From Robiginitomaculum sp. (GTDB lineage: Bacteria; Pseudomonadota; Alphaproteobacteria; Caulobacterales; Maricaulaceae), in assembly GCA_021647805.1 (NCBI GenBank), contig JAKITZ010000081.1:1-9803 (forward strand): a DNA stretch of 9,803 bases, given 5' to 3'. Each line of letters starts with the position of its first letter. The first letter of the stretch is position 1. The notes beneath the pieces are model-generated. The model was not told where the DNA came from and did no database searches. It worked only from the letters and a program-made list of their open reading frames with translations. A program made the position numbers and the translations under genes. Below are positions 1 through 5,544 of this stretch, in pieces.

Positions 1-1
1 A

Positions 2-460
2 ATACACTATCATAATAGGCGGCAGGTTTCACCGGCTATCGAGGAGGATTTGCAGGCACTTTATTGGCCTGATCTTGATGCTATGTTGGGTGAGATGGAC
101 TTTGTCTCGTTGAATTGTCCGCTCAGTGAGCAAACCAGACACCTTATGAGTTATGAGCGGTTGGGCAAAATGTCAAAGCACGCAATGTTGATCAATACTG
201 CCCGTGGTCAATTGATTGACGAAGCGGCGTTAATTGCTGCTTTGCAAGCGGGGAACTTGGCCGGAGCCGGATTGGACGTATTTGAATTTGAGCCGCAAAT
301 TTCACCGGAACTGTTAAAAATGTCTAATGTAGTTGCCTTGCCGCACATGGGTTCGTCAACACTAGAAGCAAGGTGCGCAATGGGCGAGCGAATGATCATC
401 AATATCAAGGCTTATGAAGACGGCCATAAGCCACCGGATAGAGTGATTGTCAGCCTATAA
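2..460 (+). CDS. D-2-hydroxyacid dehydrogenase, glyoxylate/hydroxypyruvate reductase type (3' part)
   Basis: The C-terminal 152 residues of an NAD(P)-dependent D-isomer 2-hydroxyacid dehydrogenase; the frame is open to the left edge, so the start lies outside the window. The fragment opens with IHYHNRR, the end of the nucleotide-binding beta strand in the GRHPR/GyaR branch, where the Arg usually favours NADPH. The catalytic set is visible: Arg at fragment residue 68 in NTARG, Glu at 97 in DVFEFEP, and His at 115 in PHMGSST. The family reduces glyoxylate or hydroxypyruvate to glycolate or D-glycerate in the cytosol. The TTG at 50 is internal to the Rossmann domain and is not the start. The stop codon lies one base from the stop of the convergent E1 gene. 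The family is secure, but the exact substrate cannot be fixed from this part. Confidence 0.9.
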   Translation: MHYHNRRQVSPAIEEDLQALYWPDLDAMLGEMDFVSLNCPLSEQTRHLMSYERLGKMSKHAMLINTARGQLIDEAALIAALQAGNLAGAGLDVFEFEPQISPELLKMSNVVALPHMGSSTLEARCAMGERMIINIKAYEDGHKPPDRVIVSL

Positions 461-461
461 T

Positions 462-1223
462 TTAATTTTGTTGCCCGCAAACCGGACAATCAGGATCGGG
501 ATTTAGTTTTACAGTTCGTGAAACCGCCGCAAGTCCGTCCCAGATCAATAATTTTCCAAGAAGACTTTGCCCATTGTCAGTGATTAACTTGATGCACTCT
601 AGAGCCATTACCGCACCAATAATTCCAGTTAAGGCACCAACCACTCCAACCTGTTCGCAAGTTTCTGCTTCTGGCGGCGCAGCAGGAACCAAGCATTGAT
701 AGCAAGCGGTTTTGTTTGCCGGACTGGCAAATGAGTGCGCTGATACCTGCCCGTCAAATTTACCAACTGCACCGGAGATCAAAACTTTACCATGCTCAAG
801 AGATTTCTGATTTACTAGAAATCTGGTGGGAAAGTTATCACAACCATCAATGATGAAATCATATTGGGAAATTATCTGATCAATGTTTTGCTCACTTAAG
901 CGAAGTTTGTGCTGATGAAAAACTGGATCAGGGTTTAATTGTCGAAGCTTTGATATTGCTGCCTCGGTTTTAGGCTTACCAACATCTGTTGTGGCAAATA
1001 AAACTTGCCGCTGTAAATTGCTTAAACTGACCAGATCATCATCAACAATACCGATCGTGCCAATTCCGGCCGCCGCCAGATACATTGCAACTGGACAGCC
1101 CAAACCGCCAGCGCCAATGATTAGAACTTTGGCGTTTAGCAACGCCTGTTGCCCGCCGCCGCCAATTTCTTTTAGCACAAGGTGACGTGCGTAACGCTCT
1201 ACTTGTTGCGGCGAAAGGCTCAT
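462..1223 (-). CDS. moeB: MoeB/ThiF-family E1-like adenylyltransferase
   Basis: A 253-residue protein, about the length of E. coli MoeB. It has the ATP-binding GAGGLG at residues 37-42, a DDD cluster at 61-63, SNLQRQ at 68-73 (Arg72), Lys85 and Asp129 in DGCDN, which match the MoeB adenylation site. Two CxxC pairs (Cys174/177 and Cys246/249) form the structural zinc site. Cys189 lies in the loop that holds the active-site Cys of this family. There is no C-terminal rhodanese domain, unlike MOCS3/Uba4. Such enzymes adenylate the C-terminal GlyGly of MoaD, ThiS or a related sulfur carrier. The ATG overlaps the cysK stop (ATGA), which implies translational coupling and makes a link to cysteine or sulfur-carrier chemistry plausible. 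MoeB is the default name; ThiF/HesA roles are equally possible because no carrier gene is in view. Confidence 0.85.
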   Translation of the reverse strand: MSLSPQQVERYARHLVLKEIGGGGQQALLNAKVLIIGAGGLGCPVAMYLAAAGIGTIGIVDDDLVSLSNLQRQVLFATTDVGKPKTEAAISKLRQLNPDPVFHQHKLRLSEQNIDQIISQYDFIIDGCDNFPTRFLVNQKSLEHGKVLISGAVGKFDGQVSAHSFASPANKTACYQCLVPAAPPEAETCEQVGVVGALTGIIGAVMALECIKLITDNGQSLLGKLLIWDGLAAVSRTVKLNPDPDCPVCGQQN

Positions 1224-2170
1224 TCTGGCTCGAATAAGGATGTGGATAAATACCGCTCAGCAAATGATGGAATAATTACTACAATGCGTTTACCGGGGTT
1301 ATTTTTACCGTATTGTAATGCTGCGGCTAAAGCTGCACCAGAAGAAATGCCACAAGGTAAGCCCTCTAACAATGCCGCTTCTTGAGCCGTTTTAATACTA
1401 AGAGAAGTGCTGATGGAAATTACACTGTCTACAAGGCCGGTTTCAAGATTGTCAGGTATAAATCCGGCGCCAATCCCTTGAATTTTATGCGGGCCGGCTT
1501 CACCACCAGCTATCACGGGGCTTTCTTCTGGTTCAACGGCGATGATCTGCAACTCCGGCAGCCGTGGTTTTAGGGCGCGTGCAACTCCAGTGATAGTCCC
1601 GCCGGTTCCGACACCGGCGATAAAAGCGTCTAATTTACCATCGGTATCCGTCCAAATTTCTTCAGCAGTGGTTTTTTCATGGATTGCCGGATTGGCGGGG
1701 TTGGAAAATTGCCGTGCCAGAATCGCATTAGGAATTTCAGCGGCTAGTTCTTCGGCTTTTGCAATTGCGCCTTTCATACCCAATGCCGGATCGGTAAGCT
1801 CTATTTCAGCTCCGAGGTGGGATAGCATTTTACGCCGCTCAATCGACATCGAGGCTGGCATAGTCAGGATAAGTCGATAACCCTTAGCTGCTGCAACAAA
1901 TGCCAGTGCAATACCGGTATTACCAGAAGTTGGTTCAACAATAGTGCCACCTGATTTTAATGCCCCGCTTTGCTCCAAATCGTCGATCATTGCCACACCG
2001 ATACGATCTTTTACCGAAGCTAATGGATTAAAAAACTCCAGTTTTGCCAGAATTTCTGCGTCAACATTATGTGCCGCCGGTAAACGGTGCAATCGTACCA
2101 ATGGAGTATTACCCATGGTAGCTGCCATATTATCGAAAATGCCGCCACGGCCTGTTTGCTTGTTGTTCAT
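1220..2170 (-). CDS. cysK: Cysteine synthase A (O-acetylserine sulfhydrylase)
   Basis: A 316-residue PLP enzyme that makes cysteine from O-acetylserine and sulfide in the cytosol. Lys54 in NPLASVKDR is the Schiff-base lysine. TSGNTG (81-86) binds the substrate carboxylate, GTGGT (188-192) holds the PLP phosphate, and Ser277 in GISSGAAL contacts the pyridine nitrogen. The segment around residues 103-141 (TMPASMS, ERRKML, GMKGAIAKAEEL) is CysK-like rather than CysM-like. The ATG at 2170 is preferred to the upstream TTG at 2185 because AGGAG lies six bases before it. The C-terminus reads PSFAERYLST where PSSGERYLST is usual, a mild deviation. The gene is third in the dsbB-coq7-cysK-E1 string, and its TGA overlaps the next ATG by four bases. 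Confidence 0.95.
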   Translation of the reverse strand: MNNKQTGRGGIFDNMAATMGNTPLVRLHRLPAAHNVDAEILAKLEFFNPLASVKDRIGVAMIDDLEQSGALKSGGTIVEPTSGNTGIALAFVAAAKGYRLILTMPASMSIERRKMLSHLGAEIELTDPALGMKGAIAKAEELAAEIPNAILARQFSNPANPAIHEKTTAEEIWTDTDGKLDAFIAGVGTGGTITGVARALKPRLPELQIIAVEPEESPVIAGGEAGPHKIQGIGAGFIPDNLETGLVDSVISISTSLSIKTAQEAALLEGLPCGISSGAALAAALQYGKNNPGKRIVVIIPSFAERYLSTSLFEPE

Positions 2171-2176
2171 TATATG

Positions 2177-2181
2177 CTCCT
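2177..2181 (-). promoter_or_regulatory. Ribosome binding site of cysK
   Basis: AGGAG on the minus strand, six bases before the ATG at 2170. It decides the cysK start in favour of ATG over the TTG at 2185, which would lie upstream of it. Confidence 0.75.
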
Positions 2182-2194
2182 GCAACCTGTAATA

Positions 2195-2224
2195 TTTATA
2201 TGGGGCGGTAATTCGAGTTTGCCA
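2195..2224 (-). promoter_or_regulatory. Possible internal promoter for cysK
   Basis: In the 74-base gap between coq7 and cysK the minus strand carries TGGCAA and, 18 bases later, TATAAA. This would give separate expression of cysK-E1 beside read-through from dsbB-coq7. The -35 match is partial and such elements arise by chance in AT-rich gaps, so the call is tentative. Confidence 0.25.
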
Positions 2225-2244
2225 TAGTTGCCCGAATTTATTGT

Positions 2245-2826
2245 TTAAATTTTAGCTGATATTTTGATGGCGGCTTTACAGCCCAAAGTAATGATTGCCG
2301 ATAATAACGGATAACCTGGCGCATCTTTGGCTCCGTGATCTATGGCATGATCGCGATGCCCTAGTTCATCTTCTCGAAATTGTACGAACATTTCACGTAA
2401 TTCCGGTTGATCGTGACCATTGTCCAATTCGTCAATTTGTTCTTGATAATGCTTTTCAATTACTGATTCTACTGCCTCGGTGCAGGCATGGGCAGCGCGT
2501 TCGCCCAATAAAGCTGTGCCAACGCCTAACGCATAACTCATACCAGACCAAATACCGATCATCGCCGTTGGGCGTTCGCCTCGTTGTAATAATTGATCGC
2601 TGAATGCATCGAGGTGAACTTGTTCATCAGCCTGCATTTGGGAAAATTTTTCCGCCAGATTTTGTTTATGCGCCAAAGACGAAAATACGGCTTTTTGGCC
2701 GCGATAAATTCCGACAGCGGCGGTCTCACCAGCATGGTCAATTCGTAACATTTCGGCAATTTTTTTATTAGCTCCGCTACCAGGAGGTATAGGTTTTATT
2801 TTGCGGGTGCTTTGGTTGGTTTTCAT
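2245..2826 (-). CDS. coq7: COQ7-type demethoxyubiquinone hydroxylase
   Basis: A 193-residue protein of the carboxylate-bridged di-iron COQ7 family, which adds the last hydroxyl group to the quinone ring before the final O-methylation of ubiquinone synthesis at the inner membrane. All six expected ligands are present: Glu34 in DHAGETAA, Glu68 and His71 (ExxH) in DEQVHLD, Glu120 in EAVESVIEKHY, and Glu154 and His157 in EDELGHRDHA. The length fits a single-domain bacterial COQ7 after a short lysine-rich N-terminus. The C-terminus (LGCKAAIKISAKI) is the usual amphipathic, membrane-associating tail. The ATG overlaps the dsbB stop by four bases (ATGA). A 74-base gap with a possible promoter separates it from cysK. 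Confidence 0.93.
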   Translation of the reverse strand: MKTNQSTRKIKPIPPGSGANKKIAEMLRIDHAGETAAVGIYRGQKAVFSSLAHKQNLAEKFSQMQADEQVHLDAFSDQLLQRGERPTAMIGIWSGMSYALGVGTALLGERAAHACTEAVESVIEKHYQEQIDELDNGHDQPELREMFVQFREDELGHRDHAIDHGAKDAPGYPLLSAIITLGCKAAIKISAKI

Positions 2827-3350
2827 TTGCTAACCTGTGTTTTTGATGGCCGTAGGAAAACGATAAAACTCATTATTGCCAGTGCCAATGAGATAAGACC
2901 GTTCCAGCCAGCCATGGAAATACCCAGCATTGACCATGGAACTTCGCCACAACCGGGGGCTTTTGCCGGCTCGCTCAAGCTTTCAAGTAAATTACTGCCC
3001 AAACCACTAAGATCAGCCATAGTACCACTACAACTGGCCGGGCCTTCCCAGAACTTTAATTCAACGCCGACATGAAAACCGGCAATCATTGCTCCGGCCA
3101 AAAATACCAAACCAATAATAGCAATGCCAATACGTAAGAATTTTCGCGCTTTGCCGGTGTATTGCAAAGCCATCAAAAGGCCAGCTAGTAATATTACCAA
3201 CCAATATATCTCGCGTTGTCGCAAGCAAAGCTGGCATGGATCCATACCACCAATGTGCTCGAACCCATGCGCGCCGGCGAGCATGGCCGCACTGAACAAA
3301 AAAGTCAGTAATGGCCAGTTTTTGGCGGAAGAAATTTCAGTTAAATTCAT
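2823..3350 (-). CDS. dsbB: DsbB-family disulfide bond formation protein
   Basis: A 175-residue, four-helix inner membrane protein that reoxidises periplasmic DsbA and passes the electrons to quinone. Helices lie at about 13-31, 49-64, 74-92 and 142-168. The first periplasmic loop has Cys39-Gln-Leu-Cys42 followed by RQRE, where Arg46 corresponds to the quinone-binding Arg. The second loop carries the other pair, Cys107 and Cys134, before VPW. The end of the family's second loop and last helix (PGCGEVPWSMLGISMAGWN) is typical of proteobacterial DsbB. ATG at 3350 is chosen over the GTG at 3377 because the added nine residues look non-coding; the ribosome site is weak in either case. The TGA overlaps the coq7 ATG. 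No dsbA is in view. Confidence 0.93.
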   Translation of the reverse strand: MNLTEISSAKNWPLLTFLFSAAMLAGAHGFEHIGGMDPCQLCLRQREIYWLVILLAGLLMALQYTGKARKFLRIGIAIIGLVFLAGAMIAGFHVGVELKFWEGPASCSGTMADLSGLGSNLLESLSEPAKAPGCGEVPWSMLGISMAGWNGLISLALAIMSFIVFLRPSKTQVSK

Positions 3351-3416
3351 GGCTATATACTGCCCGTAATAATGCACTTTGACAAATATGCTATCCGCGA
3401 CTCATTGCCGCCGGAT

Positions 3417-3422
3417 ATTATA
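3417..3422 (-). promoter_or_regulatory. Possible -10 element of the dsbB operon
   Basis: A perfect TATAAT on the minus strand about 67 bases before the dsbB ATG. There is no good -35 at 16-18 bases; the nearest TTG-like hexamer (TTGCGC, 3445-3450) is 22 bases away. It may be the operon promoter, possibly helped by an activator. Confidence 0.3.
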
Positions 3423-3498
3423 TAACCGAACATTGGGCAGGTGAGCGCAATTATTTGCCAAAAAATGTTCAAATAAATTTGATTACTCCAGATCACGC

Positions 3499-3581
3499 CC
3501 CGTCATTGTGGCGAATGCCGCAATCCAGCCTTGTAGGTGGAGTGACGGCGTATTGATAGTTCCCACGTCGGTCGATGACGG
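3499..3581. repeat. Degenerate palindromic intergenic repeat
   Basis: The left end starts CCGTCATTGTGGC and the right end finishes TCGATGACGG, so CCGTCAT at 3500-3506 and ATGACGG at 3575-3581 are an inverted pair about 80 bases across. Inside, ATTGTGGC/GCCGCAAT (3505-3512 and 3517-3524) makes a compact stem with one G-T mismatch and a GAAT loop. The wording (cgtcattg ... gcaatccag ... cccacgtc ... gatgacgg) resembles the dispersed palindromic elements found in many copies in rickettsial and other alphaproteobacterial genomes. Only one copy is in the window, so the repeat nature is inferred from resemblance. Confidence 0.5.
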
Positions 3582-3585
3582 AATT

Positions 3586-3720
3586 GGCTAAGGGTGAACA
3601 AGGGTCTTGTTTGCAATACTGCGTAACCCTTAATTAGCAATCATTGGCAAAGACCGCCGTTAAAACGAGGGCTAACTAGCAAAGAATTAGCACTCATTGA
3701 CCCTTGGTCGCAATCAAAGG
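3586..3720. other. Repeat-rich, potentially structured gene-free segment
   Basis: This part of the gap between dsbB and the XRE gene has no convincing reading frame but much internal symmetry. AATTAGCAATCATTG (3632-3646) recurs as AATTAGCACTCATTG (3685-3699), 14 of 15 bases matching. CAAGGGTC (3599-3606) and GACCCTTG (3699-3706) are perfect inverted copies. GGTCTT (3603-3608) can also pair with AAGACC (3650-3655), with inner pairs TGC/GCA and AAT/ATT continuing the stem. GCTAA/TTAGC (3671-3675 and 3687-3691) form a smaller hairpin. Because 3603-3606 is shared by two pairings, the structures are mutually exclusive. It could be a decayed mobile repeat, a structured RNA or a protein-binding array. 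Confidence 0.4.
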
Positions 3721-3759
3721 TCGGGGATAAGTTCCAGCCATGCTCGCTTTGCCCGCTCT

Positions 3760-3768
3760 TGCTATAAT
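3760..3768 (+). promoter_or_regulatory. Orphan extended -10 promoter element
   Basis: TGCTATAAT is a consensus extended -10 (TGn plus TATAAT) on the plus strand. No good -35 lies at 16-18 bases, which extended -10 promoters can tolerate. It faces no coding region: downstream lie hairpin-prone sequence and then the opposite-strand XRE gene. A second candidate, TTGGTG (3851-3856) with TATAAT (3874-3879) at exactly 17 bases, follows in the same direction. Either could drive a small RNA or transcription antisense to the XRE gene. Confidence 0.3.
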
Positions 3769-3829
3769 GGTGTTGCAAGTGGCAATAACTCAGCCAGTGC
3801 GCGGCTCTTTGACATGGTGAATATACATT

Positions 3830-3910
3830 AAATCCAACTAAACGTGGATTTTGGTGAAATATGCAAAGGAATTTATAATAGCAACAAATCCTTTATTGAT
3901 GAGTCTTTTT
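3830..3910. other. Two hairpins and a T-run in the gap downstream of the XRE gene
   Basis: AAATCCA (3830-3836) pairs with TGGATTT (3845-3851). AAAGGA plus TTT (3865-3874, one bulged A) pairs with AAATCCTTT (3886-3894). TCTTTTT follows at 3904-3910, ten bases after the second stem, too far for a classical plus-strand terminator. On the minus strand the region lies beyond the XRE stop and could help end that transcript. The rest of the gap (3911-3990) holds only two TTTGCAA copies eleven bases apart (3958, 3969). Confidence 0.3.
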
Positions 3911-3990
3911 AAGATTTATCCACTGGGAAAAGAACTAAAATTGTTGATCGGTTTTTATTTGCAACGGTTTTGCAAGAATAAGCGGCAGTT

Positions 3991-4218
3991 TTAACTACCG
4001 TCTTTTGTCGGCTGTTCTTCAATGAATTGCAGTAACTCGCCCGGTTGGCAATCCAGCTCGCGACAAAGGGATTCTAATGTTGAAAATCGAATAGCTCTGG
4101 CTTTGCCAGTTTTCAAGATTGACAAATTAGCCATGGTAACGCCGACACGATCACACAGCTCGGTTAACGACATGCGTCGATCCAGTAAAACTCTGTCCAA
4201 TGTTACTCGTATGGCCAT
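3991..4218 (-). CDS. Small XRE (Cro/C1-type) HTH regulator
   Basis: A 75-residue protein that is almost entirely one Cro/C1-type helix-turn-helix domain. The bipartite helix pair is at about residues 16-39 (MSLTELCDRVG then TMANLSILKTGK), followed by RFSTLESLCRELDCQPGELL, the standard helices 4 and 5 of the YozG-like subgroup. It starts seven bases after the DUF2975 stop, and its AGGA ribosome site overlaps that stop codon. Small regulators of this type are regularly paired with DUF2975 proteins. It probably represses its own operon, and repeated AATCGATAAA motifs upstream are candidate sites. There is no sensor domain. Family assignment is firm; targets are unknown. Confidence 0.88.
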   Translation of the reverse strand: MAIRVTLDRVLLDRRMSLTELCDRVGVTMANLSILKTGKARAIRFSTLESLCRELDCQPGELLQFIEEQPTKDGS

Positions 4219-4223
4219 AAAAT

Positions 4224-4227
4224 TCCT
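4224..4227 (-). promoter_or_regulatory. Ribosome binding site of the XRE gene overlapping the DUF2975 stop
   Basis: On the minus strand TAGGA joins the DUF2975 stop codon (TAG, 4226-4228) to an AGGA site five bases before the XRE ATG. Terminating ribosomes would sit on the site, so the two proteins are probably made in linked amounts. Confidence 0.65.
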
Positions 4228-4759
4228 AAATGGTCAGTTTCTGCTCAGCGCGTAATTTTGCGCCTTCACGAAAAATTTCGGTTAGAACAATTAACACAAT
4301 TACCGCCAGCCATAATGACCAGTTGATATGAAACTCTCCTTGTAACTGCGAGAAAGCATCACCAAACAGCTTCTTTGCCATGAGTGTGCCCGATGAAAAC
4401 AGCATGTTCAATACTTCGAACCCTGCCAATACGATCCAGATAGTTCGCATGTGAGCCGCGTTTTCTGGAACAAATGGATCGCCGTCAATTAGGGTGGCGA
4501 ATATTTTACGCAAACGATGGATGATAATTTGAGTGGCCAGAACGAAAACTGCAAACATAATTGCAAATGGCCAGACCAGAGCCGGCGGCGGCGCATTGGC
4601 CACCCAGCTTAGGTCTTTGTAGCTGTCAATAATAAGTGCAGGAATACCAAACAGGAATAACAATCCTAATGTTGCCCATAACGCCCAGCTTATAACCCTA
4701 AGGATAGAGTTCAGTATGACGGTGATGGAGTTTTTCCCAAGGGCTTTCACTGGCAACAA
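4226..4759 (-). CDS. DUF2975 four-helix membrane protein
   Basis: Up to 177 residues with four hydrophobic segments at about 22-44, 61-81, 106-125 and 147-163. The family marks are GDPFVPENA (93-101) after the second helix and the C-terminal EIFREGAKLRAEQKLTI right after the fourth. No catalytic residues are recognisable, and the biochemical role of DUF2975 proteins is not known to me. They commonly sit directly before a small XRE regulator, as here, so an inner membrane partner or client of that regulator is a reasonable inference. The start is uncertain: TTG at 4759, TTG at 4756 and GTG at 4750 are all possible. Homologues tend to begin close to the KALGKNS segment, favouring 4750-4756; a GAAAG lies six bases before the TTG at 4756. 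Confidence 0.85.
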   Translation of the reverse strand: MLPVKALGKNSITVILNSILRVISWALWATLGLLFLFGIPALIIDSYKDLSWVANAPPPALVWPFAIMFAVFVLATQIIIHRLRKIFATLIDGDPFVPENAAHMRTIWIVLAGFEVLNMLFSSGTLMAKKLFGDAFSQLQGEFHINWSLWLAVIVLIVLTEIFREGAKLRAEQKLTI

Positions 4760-4806
4760 ATTCTTTCATTAAAAATAGTGATGGTGAAATAGCTTCTATT
4801 ACTGTT

Positions 4807-4853
4807 AATCGATAAACACTGCTCGAATAACAATCAAGTGAAAAATCGATAAA
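4807..4853 (-). promoter_or_regulatory. Putative promoter and operator of the DUF2975-XRE operon
   Basis: AATCGATAAA occurs twice in the same orientation (plus-strand 4807-4816 and 4844-4853), 37 bases apart, each centred on palindromic ATCGAT. On the minus strand TTGATT (4832-4837) and TATCGA (4809-4814) are spaced by 17 bases, so one motif overlaps the -10 and the other lies just upstream of the -35. That is the layout expected for repression by a small XRE dimer, but regulator binding is inferred only. Confidence 0.4.
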
Positions 4854-4887
4854 TTGCCGAAGGTTCATCTCACTTCATTGTTACTGA

Positions 4888-4916
4888 TTGTAATTTTGTG
4901 ACTGATCCGGTATCCA
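4888..4916 (+). promoter_or_regulatory. Weak candidate promoter of rdgB
   Basis: TTGTAA (4888-4893) and TATCCA (4911-4916) are separated by 17 bases and lie 26 bases or more before the rdgB ATG. Both hexamers are partial matches. The better TTGACA at 4920-4925 is too close to the ATG to serve as a -35 for this gene. Confidence 0.22.
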
Positions 4917-4941
4917 GATTTGACAATAGGACAAGAAGTGA

Positions 4942-5544
4942 ATGGCCAATATAAGCAAACTAGTAATTGCCAGTCATAATCTCGGCAAAATTCGAGAAAT
5001 AGGTGATTTACTGCGACCATTTTCCATTGAAGTTAGCAGTGCGTTGGAACTTGGGTTTAGTGATGTGGAAGAAACCGGAACAACGTTTGAAGAAAATGCT
5101 TGCTTAAAAGCTGTTGAAACCGCGCAAAAAAGCGGCCTTGCGGCATTAGGTGATGATTCAGGACTGATGATTGAGGCCTTGAATAATGACCCCGGCATAT
5201 ATACCGCTAGGTGGGCAGAGCAAGCAGATGGCTCCCGCGATTGGAATTTCGCCATGGGTAAAGCCGCTGACAAATTACGTGATCTTGGAACAGATAATTG
5301 GCGGGCAAAATTCGTCTGTGTATTGGCTCTGGCGCTGGGTGATGGGAGAGTTGTTGTTGAGCGAGGCGAGGTATCAGGAACGCTTGTCTGGCCGCTTAGA
5401 GGCGATCTGGGCTTTGGTTATGATCCAATGTTTGTGCCTGACGGTTATCAGCAAACCTTTGGTGAAATGCCACCAGCTGAAAAACATAGCATTAGTCATC
5501 GGCACATCGCATTTGAAAAAATACTGCGACAGTATCTATTGTGA
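4942..5544 (+). CDS. rdgB: RdgB/HAM1-family dITP/XTP pyrophosphatase
   Basis: A 200-residue cytosolic nucleotide-pool cleaning enzyme that hydrolyses dITP, ITP and XTP to the monophosphate and pyrophosphate, keeping deaminated purines out of DNA and RNA. Family motifs in order: SHNLGK (11-16) for triphosphate binding, TFEENACLKA (48-57), GDDSGL (70-75) with the catalytic/metal-binding acidic pair, PGIYTARWA (84-92), FGYDP (158-162) for base recognition, and SHR (185-187). Length is normal and all key residues are present. The ATG at 4942 has AGGA and AAGAAG upstream at workable spacing. The stop overlaps the hemW start in a GTGA. The rdgB-hemW order is a common bacterial arrangement; the rph gene often found upstream is absent and the DUF2975-XRE module lies divergent instead. 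Confidence 0.95.
   Translation: MANISKLVIASHNLGKIREIGDLLRPFSIEVSSALELGFSDVEETGTTFEENACLKAVETAQKSGLAALGDDSGLMIEALNNDPGIYTARWAEQADGSRDWNFAMGKAADKLRDLGTDNWRAKFVCVLALALGDGRVVVERGEVSGTLVWPLRGDLGFGYDPMFVPDGYQQTFGEMPPAEKHSISHRHIAFEKILRQYLL

Noticed and set aside
50..52. TTG as a start for the reductase
   Set aside because: The frame is open to the window edge and the preceding residues (IHYHNRR) belong to the conserved NAD(P)-binding fold, so this is an internal codon.
1542..1880. A 112-codon plus-strand frame opposite cysK
   Set aside because: Composition is biased towards Ala/Ser/Ile as expected for the antisense of cysK; no ribosome site or domain is seen.
2295..2603. A 102-codon plus-strand frame opposite coq7
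   Set aside because: It is the shadow of a well-conserved gene with all catalytic ligands on the other strand, and it has no recognisable domain or ribosome site.
3809..3814. TTGACA followed by AT-rich sequence, resembling a strong promoter or an rRNA leader
   Set aside because: No -10 hexamer occurs at 16-18 bases and no rRNA or tRNA follows.
3378..3990. tRNA, RNase P, SRP RNA or tmRNA in the gene-free gap
   Set aside because: I found no T-loop/anticodon pattern and no recognisable conserved core of these RNAs.
4767..4769. Minus-strand ATG just upstream of the DUF2975 gene
   Set aside because: It is out of frame with DUF2975, and its reading frame stops after a couple of dozen codons; an in-frame TTG or GTG start fits better.
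4920..4925. TTGACA as the -35 of rdgB
   Set aside because: It lies 16 bases before the ATG, so the -10 would fall inside the coding region.
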